A stretch of 13,604 nucleotides of DNA from an uncultured Corynebacterium sp. (lineage in GTDB: Bacteria; Actinomycetota; Actinomycetes; Mycobacteriales; Mycobacteriaceae), in contig NZ_CAMIHD010000032.1 in NCBI RefSeq assembly GCF_946222835.1, positions 1-13,604 of the forward strand, written 5' to 3'. The first letter of the stretch is position 1; every line of letters begins with the position of its first letter. This document shows, one piece after another, positions 7,282 to 13,604 of this stretch. Both the position numbers and the translations under genes were made by a program. The notes under the pieces are model-generated. The model had not been told where the DNA came from. It worked only from the letters and a program-made list of their open reading frames with translations, and ran no database searches.

Positions 7282-8029
7282 TGATGAGCGAGATGGCTAC
7301 TGAAAAGGCACAGTGCCTGCACAGCGAGACTGGATAAGTCTGGCGAATCTCTCCGTCGGCTTTGGCGTCATCGTCTCGGACGGCGTTATTGTCGGTGTAG
7401 CCCTGCCTGCAATTATTACTGACCTGGACCTGAATCTAACTTAGGCGCACTGGGACAATAGTTTGTATGTGGTCCTGCTTGCAGCGCTGTTGTAGACCGC
7501 AGGAAAGATTGCCGATAGCTGGGGTCGCAAGCGTTCATTTCTGGCGTGACTGCGGTTGGAACATTGCCGTGCCATTGACGCTCTACGGCTTGGGCTTAGG
7601 TTTTGCCTCTGCGCAGTTAAGGGGCACGCTGCTCAGCGAGATTCCGGTGAATAGTTCTGGTCAGGCTTCGGCTACCCAGAGTACGGTCCGCCAGGTCGGT
7701 TCCGCGCTGGGCGCCGCGGTTTCTGGGTCGGTATTTTCCACGGCTCTTGGGCTAACGTTGCCGAAGACGCTGGAGGCGGCCGGCATCATGGGGCCGGGGC
7801 CGATGGCACAGCAGAAGCAACGCGCCAATCAGCCGGTTCCGCTATTGCAGGACTGCGCGCTCAAGTTGGGCATAGTCCCTTTGGCGAGCAGACCAGCTTT
7901 GCGGTGCAGGCGCTTAGCGACGGCATGACCGACGCAGCCCGCTACTCCCTTCTTGCTGTGACCGCATTCCTGGCGCTGGGCTTTATTAGTGCGATGCGGG
8001 TTCGCCGGGCTGCAGAAAATCAGAAATAG
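7281..8029 (+). pseudogene. Decayed DHA2-type MFS efflux transporter
   Basis: Remnant of a multidrug-type 14-helix MFS transporter. After ATG 7281/7284 a frame change near 7311-7313 is needed to reach VPAQRDWISLANLSVGFG. The frame then reads DGVIVGVALPAIITDLDLNLT, meets TAG 7442, continues AHWDNSLYVVLLAALL, meets TAG 7493, then the MFS motif A-like GKIADSWGRKRSF and TGA 7547. Most of the central protein is missing (junction about 7549-7562). A C-terminal part follows in another frame (YGLGLGFASAQLRGTLLSEI, SGQASATQSTVRQVGSALGA). A last frame change near 7830 leads to SLLAVTAFLALGFISAMRVRR and the stop at 8027. At least two nonsense codons, two frameshifts and one large deletion show long decay. 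It was the second gene of the DUF2871 operon. Confidence 0.9.
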
Positions 8030-8115
8030 GTTTGGTCTAGCGTAATCTCGAATTGGTCTTTCAATGACCAAGGCGAGCAGCTGCAGCGCAAGACGAAGAT
8101 TCAGAATGGAGAAAA

Positions 8116-8607
8116 ATGGTCGACCTGCGCCCTGAAACCTATGACGATATTGAGTCCGTCCATCGAGTGATTGAATTGGCTTTTCGCCCGGTCAAGCATT
8201 CGGATCATACGGAACAAGATATTGTTGCTAGACTGCGCGATGATAACGCGCTAACCGTGTCCCTAGTAGCGGAGAAGGATAATCAAGTCGTAGGCCATAC
8301 CGCAGCGTCTCCAGTTTCATTTGGTTCTACGGAAGGGTGGTTCGGTCTTGGCCCCGTATCAGTCCTGCCGGACCAGCAGGGAATTGGCCTCGGCAGTGCT
8401 CTTATCAAAGCCGCTCTAAGCCAGTTAAAGAAGGCTGGTGCTGACGGCACAGTTGTTTTAGGGGATCCGGAATATTACTGTCGCTTCGGCTTCAAACAAG
8501 TACCAGGAGTGTATTTTCCTGGTGCGCCGGCGGAGTATTTTACTATCCTGCCTTTTGGCCAAGAGGCCCCCGCGGGGGCCGCCCGCTATCATCGTGCGTT
8601 TGGCTAG
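8116..8607 (+). CDS. GNAT family N-acetyltransferase (YhbS-like)
   Basis: Cytosolic acetyl-CoA-dependent acetyltransferase of 163 aa, normal for the YhbS-type group. The acetyl-CoA-binding motif A reads LGPVSVLPDQQGIGLGSALI (78-97), with the Q-x-x-G-x-G core at 88-93. The later LGDPEYYCRFGF (115-126) is typical of YhbS relatives. The acceptor substrate is unknown. GGAG at 8108-8111 lies 4 bases before ATG 8116. The 3' part holds the perfect palindrome GGCCCCCGCGGGGGCC (8565-8580). The 86 bases separating it from the preceding pseudogene suggest it has its own promoter. Confidence 0.9.
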   Translation: MVDLRPETYDDIESVHRVIELAFRPVKHSDHTEQDIVARLRDDNALTVSLVAEKDNQVVGHTAASPVSFGSTEGWFGLGPVSVLPDQQGIGLGSALIKAALSQLKKAGADGTVVLGDPEYYCRFGFKQVPGVYFPGAPAEYFTILPFGQEAPAGAARYHRAFG

Positions 8608-8674
8608 CGTCAGAGCTGAATCGGACACTCTCTGAGAATGACAATCTCTGTCCACACCAACCGATAAGCTAGCA

Positions 8675-8689
8675 GTCAACTATCTTGAC
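8675..8689. promoter_or_regulatory. Inverted repeat just upstream of the restriction enzyme gene
   Basis: GTCAA (8675-8679), CTATC, TTGAC (8685-8689) lies 11 bases before the SD of the restriction-modification gene. It could be an operator limiting expression. The arms are short and could arise by chance. Confidence 0.25.
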
Positions 8690-8710
8690 CCCTTCCCTCA
8701 GGAGACACTC

Positions 8711-11533
8711 GTGACCCTAACGAACACTCAGCAAAAGAAAGCCGCAATTGAATTTTCGAAGCGGTGGGCGAAGGAACCGGGCAAAGAAAAGCAACAAGCG
8801 GCACCGTTCTGGCTCGAGCTTGCGAGCGACGTGCTTGGAATCAAACGCCCCACTCAGACAATCTTCTTTGAAGAGCAGACGAACTATCACGGCTTTATTG
8901 ATGCGAAGGTGCCGGACGCAAAGACTTTTATCGAACAAAAGAGTCGAGGTATCGATCTTGACAAGAGAGAGCTCCGTCAGGGGCAACAAGTCACTCCATT
9001 CGAGCAAGCACGCAACTATGCCAACGCGCAAAAGAACTCTGATCGCCCTGAGTGGATTATTGTGAGCAACTTTGATGTCATTCGCATCTACAATCTTGAC
9101 GTTGACTATCCCGAGAACAATTACATTTCCTTCCGCGTTGATGACCTCGCAGACAACCTGCACTACCTAGATTTCCTGGTTGACCCCACGGCCAAGCGTC
9201 GGCAGTTCGAGCGGGAGGTCTCGTGGGAAGCTGGCGAGCTCATCGGCAAGCTCTACTCACTATTGCTTAGGCAGTTCCCCAACCCAGAAGACGACGCGGT
9301 CAAGCACTCTCTTAACGTCTTGGCTGTTCGCTTGGTGTTCTGCCTGTATGCCGAAGACGCGGAGATTTTTCCGAAGAACTCATTTCACGACTACCTCGTA
9401 GGCAAAGACCCCAACTCCGTCCGACGTGCTCTTCAGATTCTCTTTCAGCATCTCAATACCCCGACTGAAAAGCAGGATAAGTATGACGAGGAGCTAAAGC
9501 AGTTCCCCTATGTCAATGGTGGCCTGTTCGCTGGCGATGTAGAAATTCCGAGCTTCACTCAAGAGATTGTGGATCTTCTCGTGGATCAAGTCTCGGGAGG
9601 TACAGACTGGTCACGAATCAGTCCGACCATTTTCGGTGGGGTCTTTGAGTCCACGCTGAATCCAGAGACTAGGCGTAAGGGGGGAATGCACTACACCAGC
9701 CCTGAGAACATTCATCGCGTGATTGACCCTCTTTTTCTTGACGCGCTTGAGGTAGAGCTGGAGTCCATCGTCAGGATGCCAGAGGGAACTCGTAAAGAGC
9801 TCAACGCTCGCACTAGGGCGCTTGAAGCCTTTCAGGACAAGATCGCGAGCCTCAACTTCTTTGATCCAGCGTGTGGTTCTGGCAACTTTCTCACAGAGAC
9901 CTTCATGTGTCTTCGTAGGCTCGAGAATGTGGTGCTGACTCAGCTGACGAGAGGGCAGAAGTCGTGGGACTTTGAGGAGTTCAATGTCTCTCCAATCAAG
10001 GTCTCACTCAGCCAGTTTCACGGCATTGAGATCAATGACTTCGCATGTGCTGTAGCAGAGACCGCTCTGTGGATTGCGGAGCTACAAGCGAACCAGGAAA
10101 CAGAGATGATCGTGGTTCGCAATATTGAAGACCTGCCTTTAAAGGACAGGGCTCACATCGTCAAGGCAAATGCATTGCATCTGCCGTGGGAGGATGTGCT
10201 TGCCCCAAAGGAATGTAATTACATCATCGGCAACCCGCCTTTTACAGGTAAAATGACTCCTGAGCTCAAAGCTGATCGTGCGCTATGGTTCGGCAAGGAG
10301 GCAGGCCGTGTTGACCTTGTTGCGTGCTGGTTCCTTGCTGCTGCCAAGTACATGAAGGACACCAAGATTGAGGCAGCGCTTGTTGCTACCAACTCAATCT
10401 GTCAGGGGACACAGGTTGACCCGATCTGGATGTGCTTATTTCACATGGGCATCCACATTAACTTTGCCCACCGCTCATTCATGTGGAAGACAGAGGGGCG
10501 TAAGGGGGCCAGTGTCGTCGTGGTGATCATCAGCTTTTCGTATATTGAACGTGACCGAAAGCTGCTGTGGGATTACACGGGCAAGACAGTTGAACTAGTC
10601 GAAGCCGACCACATCAATCAGTATCTGATTGACCACGGGGACATGTCAGTCGTAAGCAGAGGCACTCCACTCGACAGAGTGCCAGCATTGGTAAACGGAA
10701 CTAAGCCAGCAGGCAAACCTCTGATTTTCACAATAGCTGAGCGTCAAGAGATTGTGCGTAAGTATCCGCAGTCGAAGCAATACTTCAGGAAGTACATCGG
10801 TGCAGCTGAGCTGACCAAGGCGACTCACCGTTACGTGTTGTGGCTAAAAGAATCGGATCTCCCTGACATCGCCACTATTCCTCCGATAGTTGAGAGAATT
10901 GAGATGACGCGAGAACAGAGGTCGAAGTCCAATCAGGAACAAACCTTTGCGATGCGCAAGACTCCTTGGAAGTTGTTCTACATCGGTGATCCTGCAGGAG
11001 AACCTTTTATGGTAGTTCCATGTACTACCTCGGGTAACCGTAGGTACTTTCCAATGGGGTTCTTTGATGATGATACTCTCCCCAGCAATGCGGTCTTCTA
11101 TTGGGCAGGGGCGGGTGTGTATGAGTACGGCATCATGACCAGCCGAGTTCACAACACGTGGCTTGATGTCATTGGTGGAAAGCTCAAGAACGACTTCCGC
11201 TATTCGAACCGAATGGTCTACAACACGTTCATTTGGCCCAAGGTTACCCCGGCCCAAAAGGCTGAGATCGAGGAGCTCGCTCAAGCAGTTCTTGATGCTC
11301 GAGAGGCGGCCTTCAATAATGGACAGCGCACTCTTGATGAGGTCTACAAGCCAGGCACTGAATGGGCGTACCCCGCACTCTTTGATGCCCATCGCGCGCT
11401 AGACGGAGCTGTGGAGCATGCCTACAATCTCCAGCCCGGTTGCGGCGAGCCTGATATCATCACCAAGCTGTACGCCTTGTACGAAGATGCCCTGGCTCAT
11501 GAGAAGGCAAAGAAGGGTGCCAAGAAGAGGTAG
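8711..11533 (+). CDS. MmeI-like type IIL restriction-modification enzyme
   Basis: Single-chain enzyme of 940 aa that combines DNA cleavage, N6-adenine methylation and target recognition, as in MmeI (about 919 aa). The N-terminal nuclease part has Asp64 and Glu75-Gln-Lys77 (FIEQKSRG), the PD-(D/E)xK pattern. A helical connector (about 165-370) contains FPYVNGGLFAG and GMHYTSPENIHRVIDPLF. The methyltransferase core has motif I FFDPACGSGNF (383-393), GIEINDFACAVAETALWIAE (438-457) and motif IV NPPF (508-511), as in adenine N6 methylases. The remainder (about 640-940) is the recognition domain plus the conserved C-terminal WPKVTPAQKAEIEELAQAVL helix. GTG 8711 has AGGAGA at 8700-8705. No separate methylase, specificity or helicase gene is nearby, as expected for type IIL. 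Its DNA target cannot be inferred here. Confidence 0.92.
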   Translation: MTLTNTQQKKAAIEFSKRWAKEPGKEKQQAAPFWLELASDVLGIKRPTQTIFFEEQTNYHGFIDAKVPDAKTFIEQKSRGIDLDKRELRQGQQVTPFEQARNYANAQKNSDRPEWIIVSNFDVIRIYNLDVDYPENNYISFRVDDLADNLHYLDFLVDPTAKRRQFEREVSWEAGELIGKLYSLLLRQFPNPEDDAVKHSLNVLAVRLVFCLYAEDAEIFPKNSFHDYLVGKDPNSVRRALQILFQHLNTPTEKQDKYDEELKQFPYVNGGLFAGDVEIPSFTQEIVDLLVDQVSGGTDWSRISPTIFGGVFESTLNPETRRKGGMHYTSPENIHRVIDPLFLDALEVELESIVRMPEGTRKELNARTRALEAFQDKIASLNFFDPACGSGNFLTETFMCLRRLENVVLTQLTRGQKSWDFEEFNVSPIKVSLSQFHGIEINDFACAVAETALWIAELQANQETEMIVVRNIEDLPLKDRAHIVKANALHLPWEDVLAPKECNYIIGNPPFTGKMTPELKADRALWFGKEAGRVDLVACWFLAAAKYMKDTKIEAALVATNSICQGTQVDPIWMCLFHMGIHINFAHRSFMWKTEGRKGASVVVVIISFSYIERDRKLLWDYTGKTVELVEADHINQYLIDHGDMSVVSRGTPLDRVPALVNGTKPAGKPLIFTIAERQEIVRKYPQSKQYFRKYIGAAELTKATHRYVLWLKESDLPDIATIPPIVERIEMTREQRSKSNQEQTFAMRKTPWKLFYIGDPAGEPFMVVPCTTSGNRRYFPMGFFDDDTLPSNAVFYWAGAGVYEYGIMTSRVHNTWLDVIGGKLKNDFRYSNRMVYNTFIWPKVTPAQKAEIEELAQAVLDAREAAFNNGQRTLDEVYKPGTEWAYPALFDAHRALDGAVEHAYNLQPGCGEPDIITKLYALYEDALAHEKAKKGAKKR

Positions 11534-11827
11534 TGCTCGGACACCTGCGCTCCAAGGCCTCTGCTCCACATCTACTGGAGTGTTCCACGGCCTTGCCCAG
11601 AATGTTCCACGCCACCGCGCTCACTAGGTAAACCACGCCTCTTGCCTGGGCAACCGGTCCGCTTGGCTAACCGTCGCGGAACCACCAGAATCATCCCCGC
11701 ACTATTCGAGGAGATACGCCAAAAGTGGCGCCTCAATTGAGCGTCGCTCGCTTTTTCGTTGCGCACGCTGTCACCAGAAGACGAAAGCAGGCCACGTTTG
11801 CGGTCCTCGTCGCGGGCTCCACAGGGC
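11534..11827. other. Gene-poor stretch after the restriction enzyme gene
   Basis: About 300 bases with only short or low-quality frames. A plus-strand frame around 11655-11740 reads RLANRRGTTRIIPALFEEIR before a stop and could be a gene fragment, but I do not recognise it. CAAGGCC (11553-11559) and GGCCTTG (11589-11595) enclose CTCCA-N7-TGGAG (11564-11580), a two-step hairpin that may aid termination of the restriction gene, although it lacks a T-tract. Confidence 0.4.
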
Positions 11828-11874
11828 AAAATTAAAACCCCATTCACGCCGAACTTGGTCAGTATGAATGGGGT
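11828..11874 (-). terminator. Intrinsic terminator of the leftward small-gene cassette
   Basis: Read on the minus strand: ACCCCATTCA, an 18-base loop, TGAATGGGGT, then TTTTAATTTT (complement of 11837-11828). A 10-bp perfect stem with a T-rich tail lies 41 bases past the stop of the 70-aa gene. The loop is unusually long for an intrinsic terminator. Confidence 0.8.
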
Positions 11875-11914
11875 CTTCTAGCCAGTCGTCTCCGTCAGGA
11901 GCCGACTTCTTCAG

Positions 11915-12127
11915 CTAAACCCGCTGGCGAATAGTTCCGCCGGGGTTCTCGTCGCCCCAACGCGTAGTGACAAAACGCCCCGTCGTTGCGGAGCGGATTA
12001 TGGTGCGATTGTTGCTGGTTCCCTTCCCGACTCGTTCGGTCGTGGTCTTGTTGGGCCATCGACCCTTGGCGGCGTTGGAAACGAACTTGCCGGTCTTTGC
12101 AGACCGATTGACACTGCGTCGAGCCAT
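11915..12127 (-). CDS. Small basic protein with duplicated RSAxTGxFV motif
   Basis: A 70-aa protein of unknown function, about +13 net charge. It is built from two copies of one motif: RSAKTGKFV (8-16) and RSATTGRFV (45-53), each followed by a Pro and a Thr-rich end (PNKTTTER; PGGTIRQ). Similar small actinobacterial proteins with RSAxTGRFV repeats are familiar to me as unnamed hypothetical proteins; no function is established. The start ATG (12127) is chosen because AGGAGG lies 9 bases before it; a longer frame from 12250 has no such site and no repeat-like content. No membrane segment or signal peptide is present. It is the last gene of the leftward cassette and has its own terminator. Confidence 0.75.
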   Translation of the reverse strand: MARRSVNRSAKTGKFVSNAAKGRWPNKTTTERVGKGTSNNRTIIRSATTGRFVTTRWGDENPGGTIRQRV

Positions 12128-12164
12128 ACTCGACAACCTCCTAAGGAGTCTGACGAGAGTGAGC

Positions 12165-12190
12165 GCGTTTCGTGCCTGAAACGCTGTCAA
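12165..12190 (-). promoter_or_regulatory. Perfect inverted repeat with -35-like box upstream of the 70-aa gene
   Basis: GCGTTTC (12165-12171), GTGCCT, GAAACGC (12178-12184) is a 7-bp perfect inverted repeat. On the minus strand TTGACA (complement of 12190-12185) abuts it, as a consensus -35 would, but no convincing -10 appears 16-18 bases downstream. It may be an operator or a leader hairpin about 38 bases before the start codon. Confidence 0.4.
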
Positions 12191-12248
12191 CTCAGTTAGA
12201 CTCGGTTTTACCAAGTTCCAGTGGTGACCGAGACTAACCTCTCGTCTC

Positions 12249-12278
12249 AACGGGGTCGAGCGCCAACTCGGCCCCGTT
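12249..12278 (-). other. Strong hairpin between the 53-aa and 70-aa genes
   Basis: AACGGGGTCGAG (12249-12260), loop CGCCAA, CTCGGCCCCGTT (12267-12278): a 12-bp stem with one G-T wobble. It lies 16 bases past the stop of the 53-aa gene. There is no T-tract on either side, so it may attenuate, stabilise mRNA ends or need Rho rather than act as a classic intrinsic terminator. Confidence 0.65.
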
Positions 12279-12294
12279 ACTTAGTCTTAGGGGG

Positions 12295-12456
12295 CTAACG
12301 TGAGTGTTTCCCCTTTGGGCTGGTAGACGCACGTTTTTCGGCCAGTTTTTTCGCCATTGCTGCGGTCTGCTTATTCGACACCTTGGCCCTCATTTGACGC
12401 ACTTCTTGGGTGCCGAATGACGAGCGTCCCAATGCCTCCCTATAACGGTTGGTCAT
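12295..12456 (-). CDS. Small basic protein coupled to the sigma-like gene
   Basis: A 53-aa frame of unknown function. It begins MTNRYREALGRSS, ends KRASTSPKGKHSR, and has 14 Lys/Arg against 3 acidic residues. A helical middle is likely (TQEVRQMRAK; AAMAKKLAEKR). Its ATG overlaps the TGA of the sigma-like gene in ATGA (12453-12456), and GGAGG lies 6 bases before the ATG, which is strong support for a real, translationally coupled gene despite the small size. A nucleic-acid-binding or sigma-partner role is only a guess from charge and position. Confidence 0.68.
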   Translation of the reverse strand: MTNRYREALGRSSFGTQEVRQMRAKVSNKQTAAMAKKLAEKRASTSPKGKHSR

Positions 12457-13391
12457 GCCACACCTCCTTCGTTCTTATGCTTTCGCGCTTTCGCTCGTAC
12501 CCTTTCCAACGCTTTGTTCACACTGCGAGGAAGCGCCCCGAGTTTGTCCGCAATTTCCTTTGCCGAAAGCCCTTCGGCACGCAGGCGCGCTACTTCTAGC
12601 TCCTTGTCCGAAAGTAACCCGGCTACGTGGCGCAGTTCGTCGTCGAGCTCAAACTGGGTCTCCAACGGCATTTCGCGTGAAGGCAGTTGGAGCAATTCAT
12701 CTTCTTCAACCTCTTGGAGGTAGCGCGCAGTCCTCTTGAGCTCTCTAGCGCGTTGCCTAAGCACCTTGCACGCCTCCATCAAGCACCTGCCTACAAAGAA
12801 AGTCTTCAAACTTGCACCGCCAGTCGGTGACCACCTTCCTCCAACAAGCGCGTCTTCCCTGAACTCGAGGACGGATTGCACGACGATGTCTATAGCGATT
12901 TCTTCCGCCTCATCTGAGGTAAGAAGCTCTAAACGGACTTCCTCGTCAGTGGGAACGAAATCCAGCTTCTCGCGGCATTTGGCAAGCAGTTCCCCTGTCA
13001 GAATCCATTTCTTGATACAGGCGAACCCGTACCCCATGAGTTCGATTTCAAAATCGTCGTAGTCTCTACCTTGGAAACCTTGCTCTCGCAGAACTTCATA
13101 GAGCTCGCGGTCACCTGCAAGGCGATCTGATTCATCTCTCAGCTTGGTGGACTGCACCCACACGACGGTGGCTTTGCGCTTGCGCCGACCTTCGTTGCGA
13201 AACCTGTCTAAGTCGCTCACGACCCTCCCTAGCGTTATTGGAATAGAGTTTATCTGCTGGATAGCCTCCTGGCTAGGACTACCTCGCGAATCTACAGGGT
13301 CGGGGGCGGCTTGGGCTTTCGAAACGTACAGTGTGCAGAACTGTCCAGGACGAGAAAGAACAGGCATGTGTATAGGCATCATCTCGGGCAT
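12453..13391 (-). CDS. Sigma-70-like protein with unfamiliar N-terminal region
   Basis: A 312-aa protein that looks like a divergent RNA polymerase sigma factor. Residues about 165-215 (DIVVQSVLEFREDA, then GGASLKTFFVGRCLMEACKV) resemble region 2 of sigma factors. Residues about 255-303 hold a region 4 helix-turn-helix (LLSDKELEVARLRAEGLSAK, EIADKLG, SVNKALERVRAKA). Residues 100-150 (YDDFEIELMGYGFACIKKWI) recall a domain seen in sigma-like proteins of actinobacterial mobile elements. The first 60 residues are not recognised. The start is ATG 13391 with AGGA 4 bases before it; ATG 13382 is an alternative. It overlaps the 53-aa gene by 4 bases. The IS3-family remnant ends just upstream, so its promoter region is probably IS-derived or lost. 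Confidence 0.72.
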   Translation of the reverse strand: MPEMMPIHMPVLSRPGQFCTLYVSKAQAAPDPVDSRGSPSQEAIQQINSIPITLGRVVSDLDRFRNEGRRKRKATVVWVQSTKLRDESDRLAGDRELYEVLREQGFQGRDYDDFEIELMGYGFACIKKWILTGELLAKCREKLDFVPTDEEVRLELLTSDEAEEIAIDIVVQSVLEFREDALVGGRWSPTGGASLKTFFVGRCLMEACKVLRQRARELKRTARYLQEVEEDELLQLPSREMPLETQFELDDELRHVAGLLSDKELEVARLRAEGLSAKEIADKLGALPRSVNKALERVRAKARKHKNEGGVA

Positions 13392-13392
13392 A

Positions 13393-13444
13393 ATTTCCTG
13401 GGGTTACCCGCAAGTCGTGGACACGTTGTTAAGCTGCTTAGGGG
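13393..13444 (-). mobile_element. Probable terminal segment of the IS3-family remnant
   Basis: Non-coding end between the transposase stop and the sigma-like gene. It contains AACGTGTCCACGACTTGCGG on the minus strand (about 13423-13404), similar in style to IS3-family terminal repeats with GTGTCCAC. The matching other end is outside the window, so the exact boundary is inferred. Confidence 0.4.
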
Positions 13445-13604
13445 TTAAGCGGTGGCCTTCTCATTAGCATTTGGGTCAGCGAGCTGGGCTTCGAAATCGA
13501 CGGGCTTACCATCCCGATGGACGGGTGGCGACGGTTCCGGTTGTAGACAATCTCAATCCAGCGACCCACCGTCTTCCGGGCTTCGTTGCGGGTTTGTCAT
13601 TTCT
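13445..13604 (-). pseudogene. IS3-family transposase (OrfB, rve integrase) 3' fragment, frameshifted
   Basis: C-terminal end of a DDE transposase, continuing past the window edge. One frame reads RNEARKTVGRWIEIVYNRNR then RHPSIGMVSP, the typical end of IS3-family integrase domains (YNRxRRHxxLGxxSP). The expected continuation VDFEAQLADPNANEKATA-stop is in another frame. One base appears to be missing at about 13500-13504. A TGA in the first frame at 13599-13597 is a second possible lesion. It is a dead IS copy and marks the island border. Confidence 0.82.

Noticed and set aside
8621..11544. TCGGACAC direct repeats (8621-8628 and 11537-11544) flanking the restriction gene as a possible target duplication
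   Set aside because: An 8-base match between two flanks of about 100 bases has a fair chance of being random, and no terminal inverted repeats or integrase gene accompany it.
11572..11847. Minus-strand 91-codon frame after the restriction gene
   Set aside because: It starts within the cassette terminator and encodes an Arg/Gly/Ser-rich product without a recognisable domain.
12128..12250. N-terminal extension of the 70-aa gene to a start at 12250
   Set aside because: AGGAGG sits correctly before the ATG at 12127; the extension covers the inverted repeat and -35-like box and lacks motif-like sequence.
1..13604. CRISPR array, tRNA or rRNA genes
   Set aside because: No regularly spaced direct repeats and no tRNA or rRNA signatures were seen on either strand by eye.

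Overview
The window looks like a piece of a Corynebacterium (mycolic-acid actinobacterium) chromosome. The reasons are a DUF485/MctC-type monocarboxylate transporter pair, a Tat-exported Rv2525c-like DUF1906 protein, moderately high GC, GTG starts and probable leaderless genes. The genus is inferred from gene families and layout; no search was run.

Left half (1-6581), mostly core-like genes. A strong hairpin opens the window. Then come an aldo/keto reductase with a clean intrinsic terminator, a long regulatory gap, and the two-gene monocarboxylate uptake operon: a DUF485 membrane protein and an MctC-like sodium/solute symporter. The symporter is broken by one extra C at 2947-2950. Next is a lipoprotein with a beta-lactamase/PBP-like fold signature and a Lys/Ser-rich tail, convergent with the DUF1906 gene. 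The terminator of the DUF1906 gene is written inside the 3' coding end of the lipoprotein gene. An OsmC-type peroxidase-like gene and a DJ-1/PfpI-like gene follow, divergently transcribed.

Middle (6582-8607). A gap with a perfect 7-2-7 palindrome precedes a DUF2871 membrane-protein gene. That gene overlaps a heavily decayed DHA2-type MFS transporter pseudogene (stops, frameshifts and a large internal deletion). A GNAT acetyltransferase follows.

Right part (8608-13604), an accessory island. It holds a stand-alone MmeI-like (type IIL) restriction-modification enzyme of 940 aa, a gene-poor stretch, and a leftward cassette. In transcription order the cassette is a sigma-70-like protein (312 aa), a 53-aa basic protein coupled to it by a 4-base ATGA overlap, and a 70-aa basic protein with a duplicated RSAxTGxFV motif, closed by an intrinsic terminator. 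Immediately upstream of the cassette lies the frameshifted 3' end of an IS3-family transposase, which supports a mobile origin.

The least familiar part is the sigma-like/53-aa/70-aa cassette next to the restriction enzyme; its function cannot be read from sequence alone.
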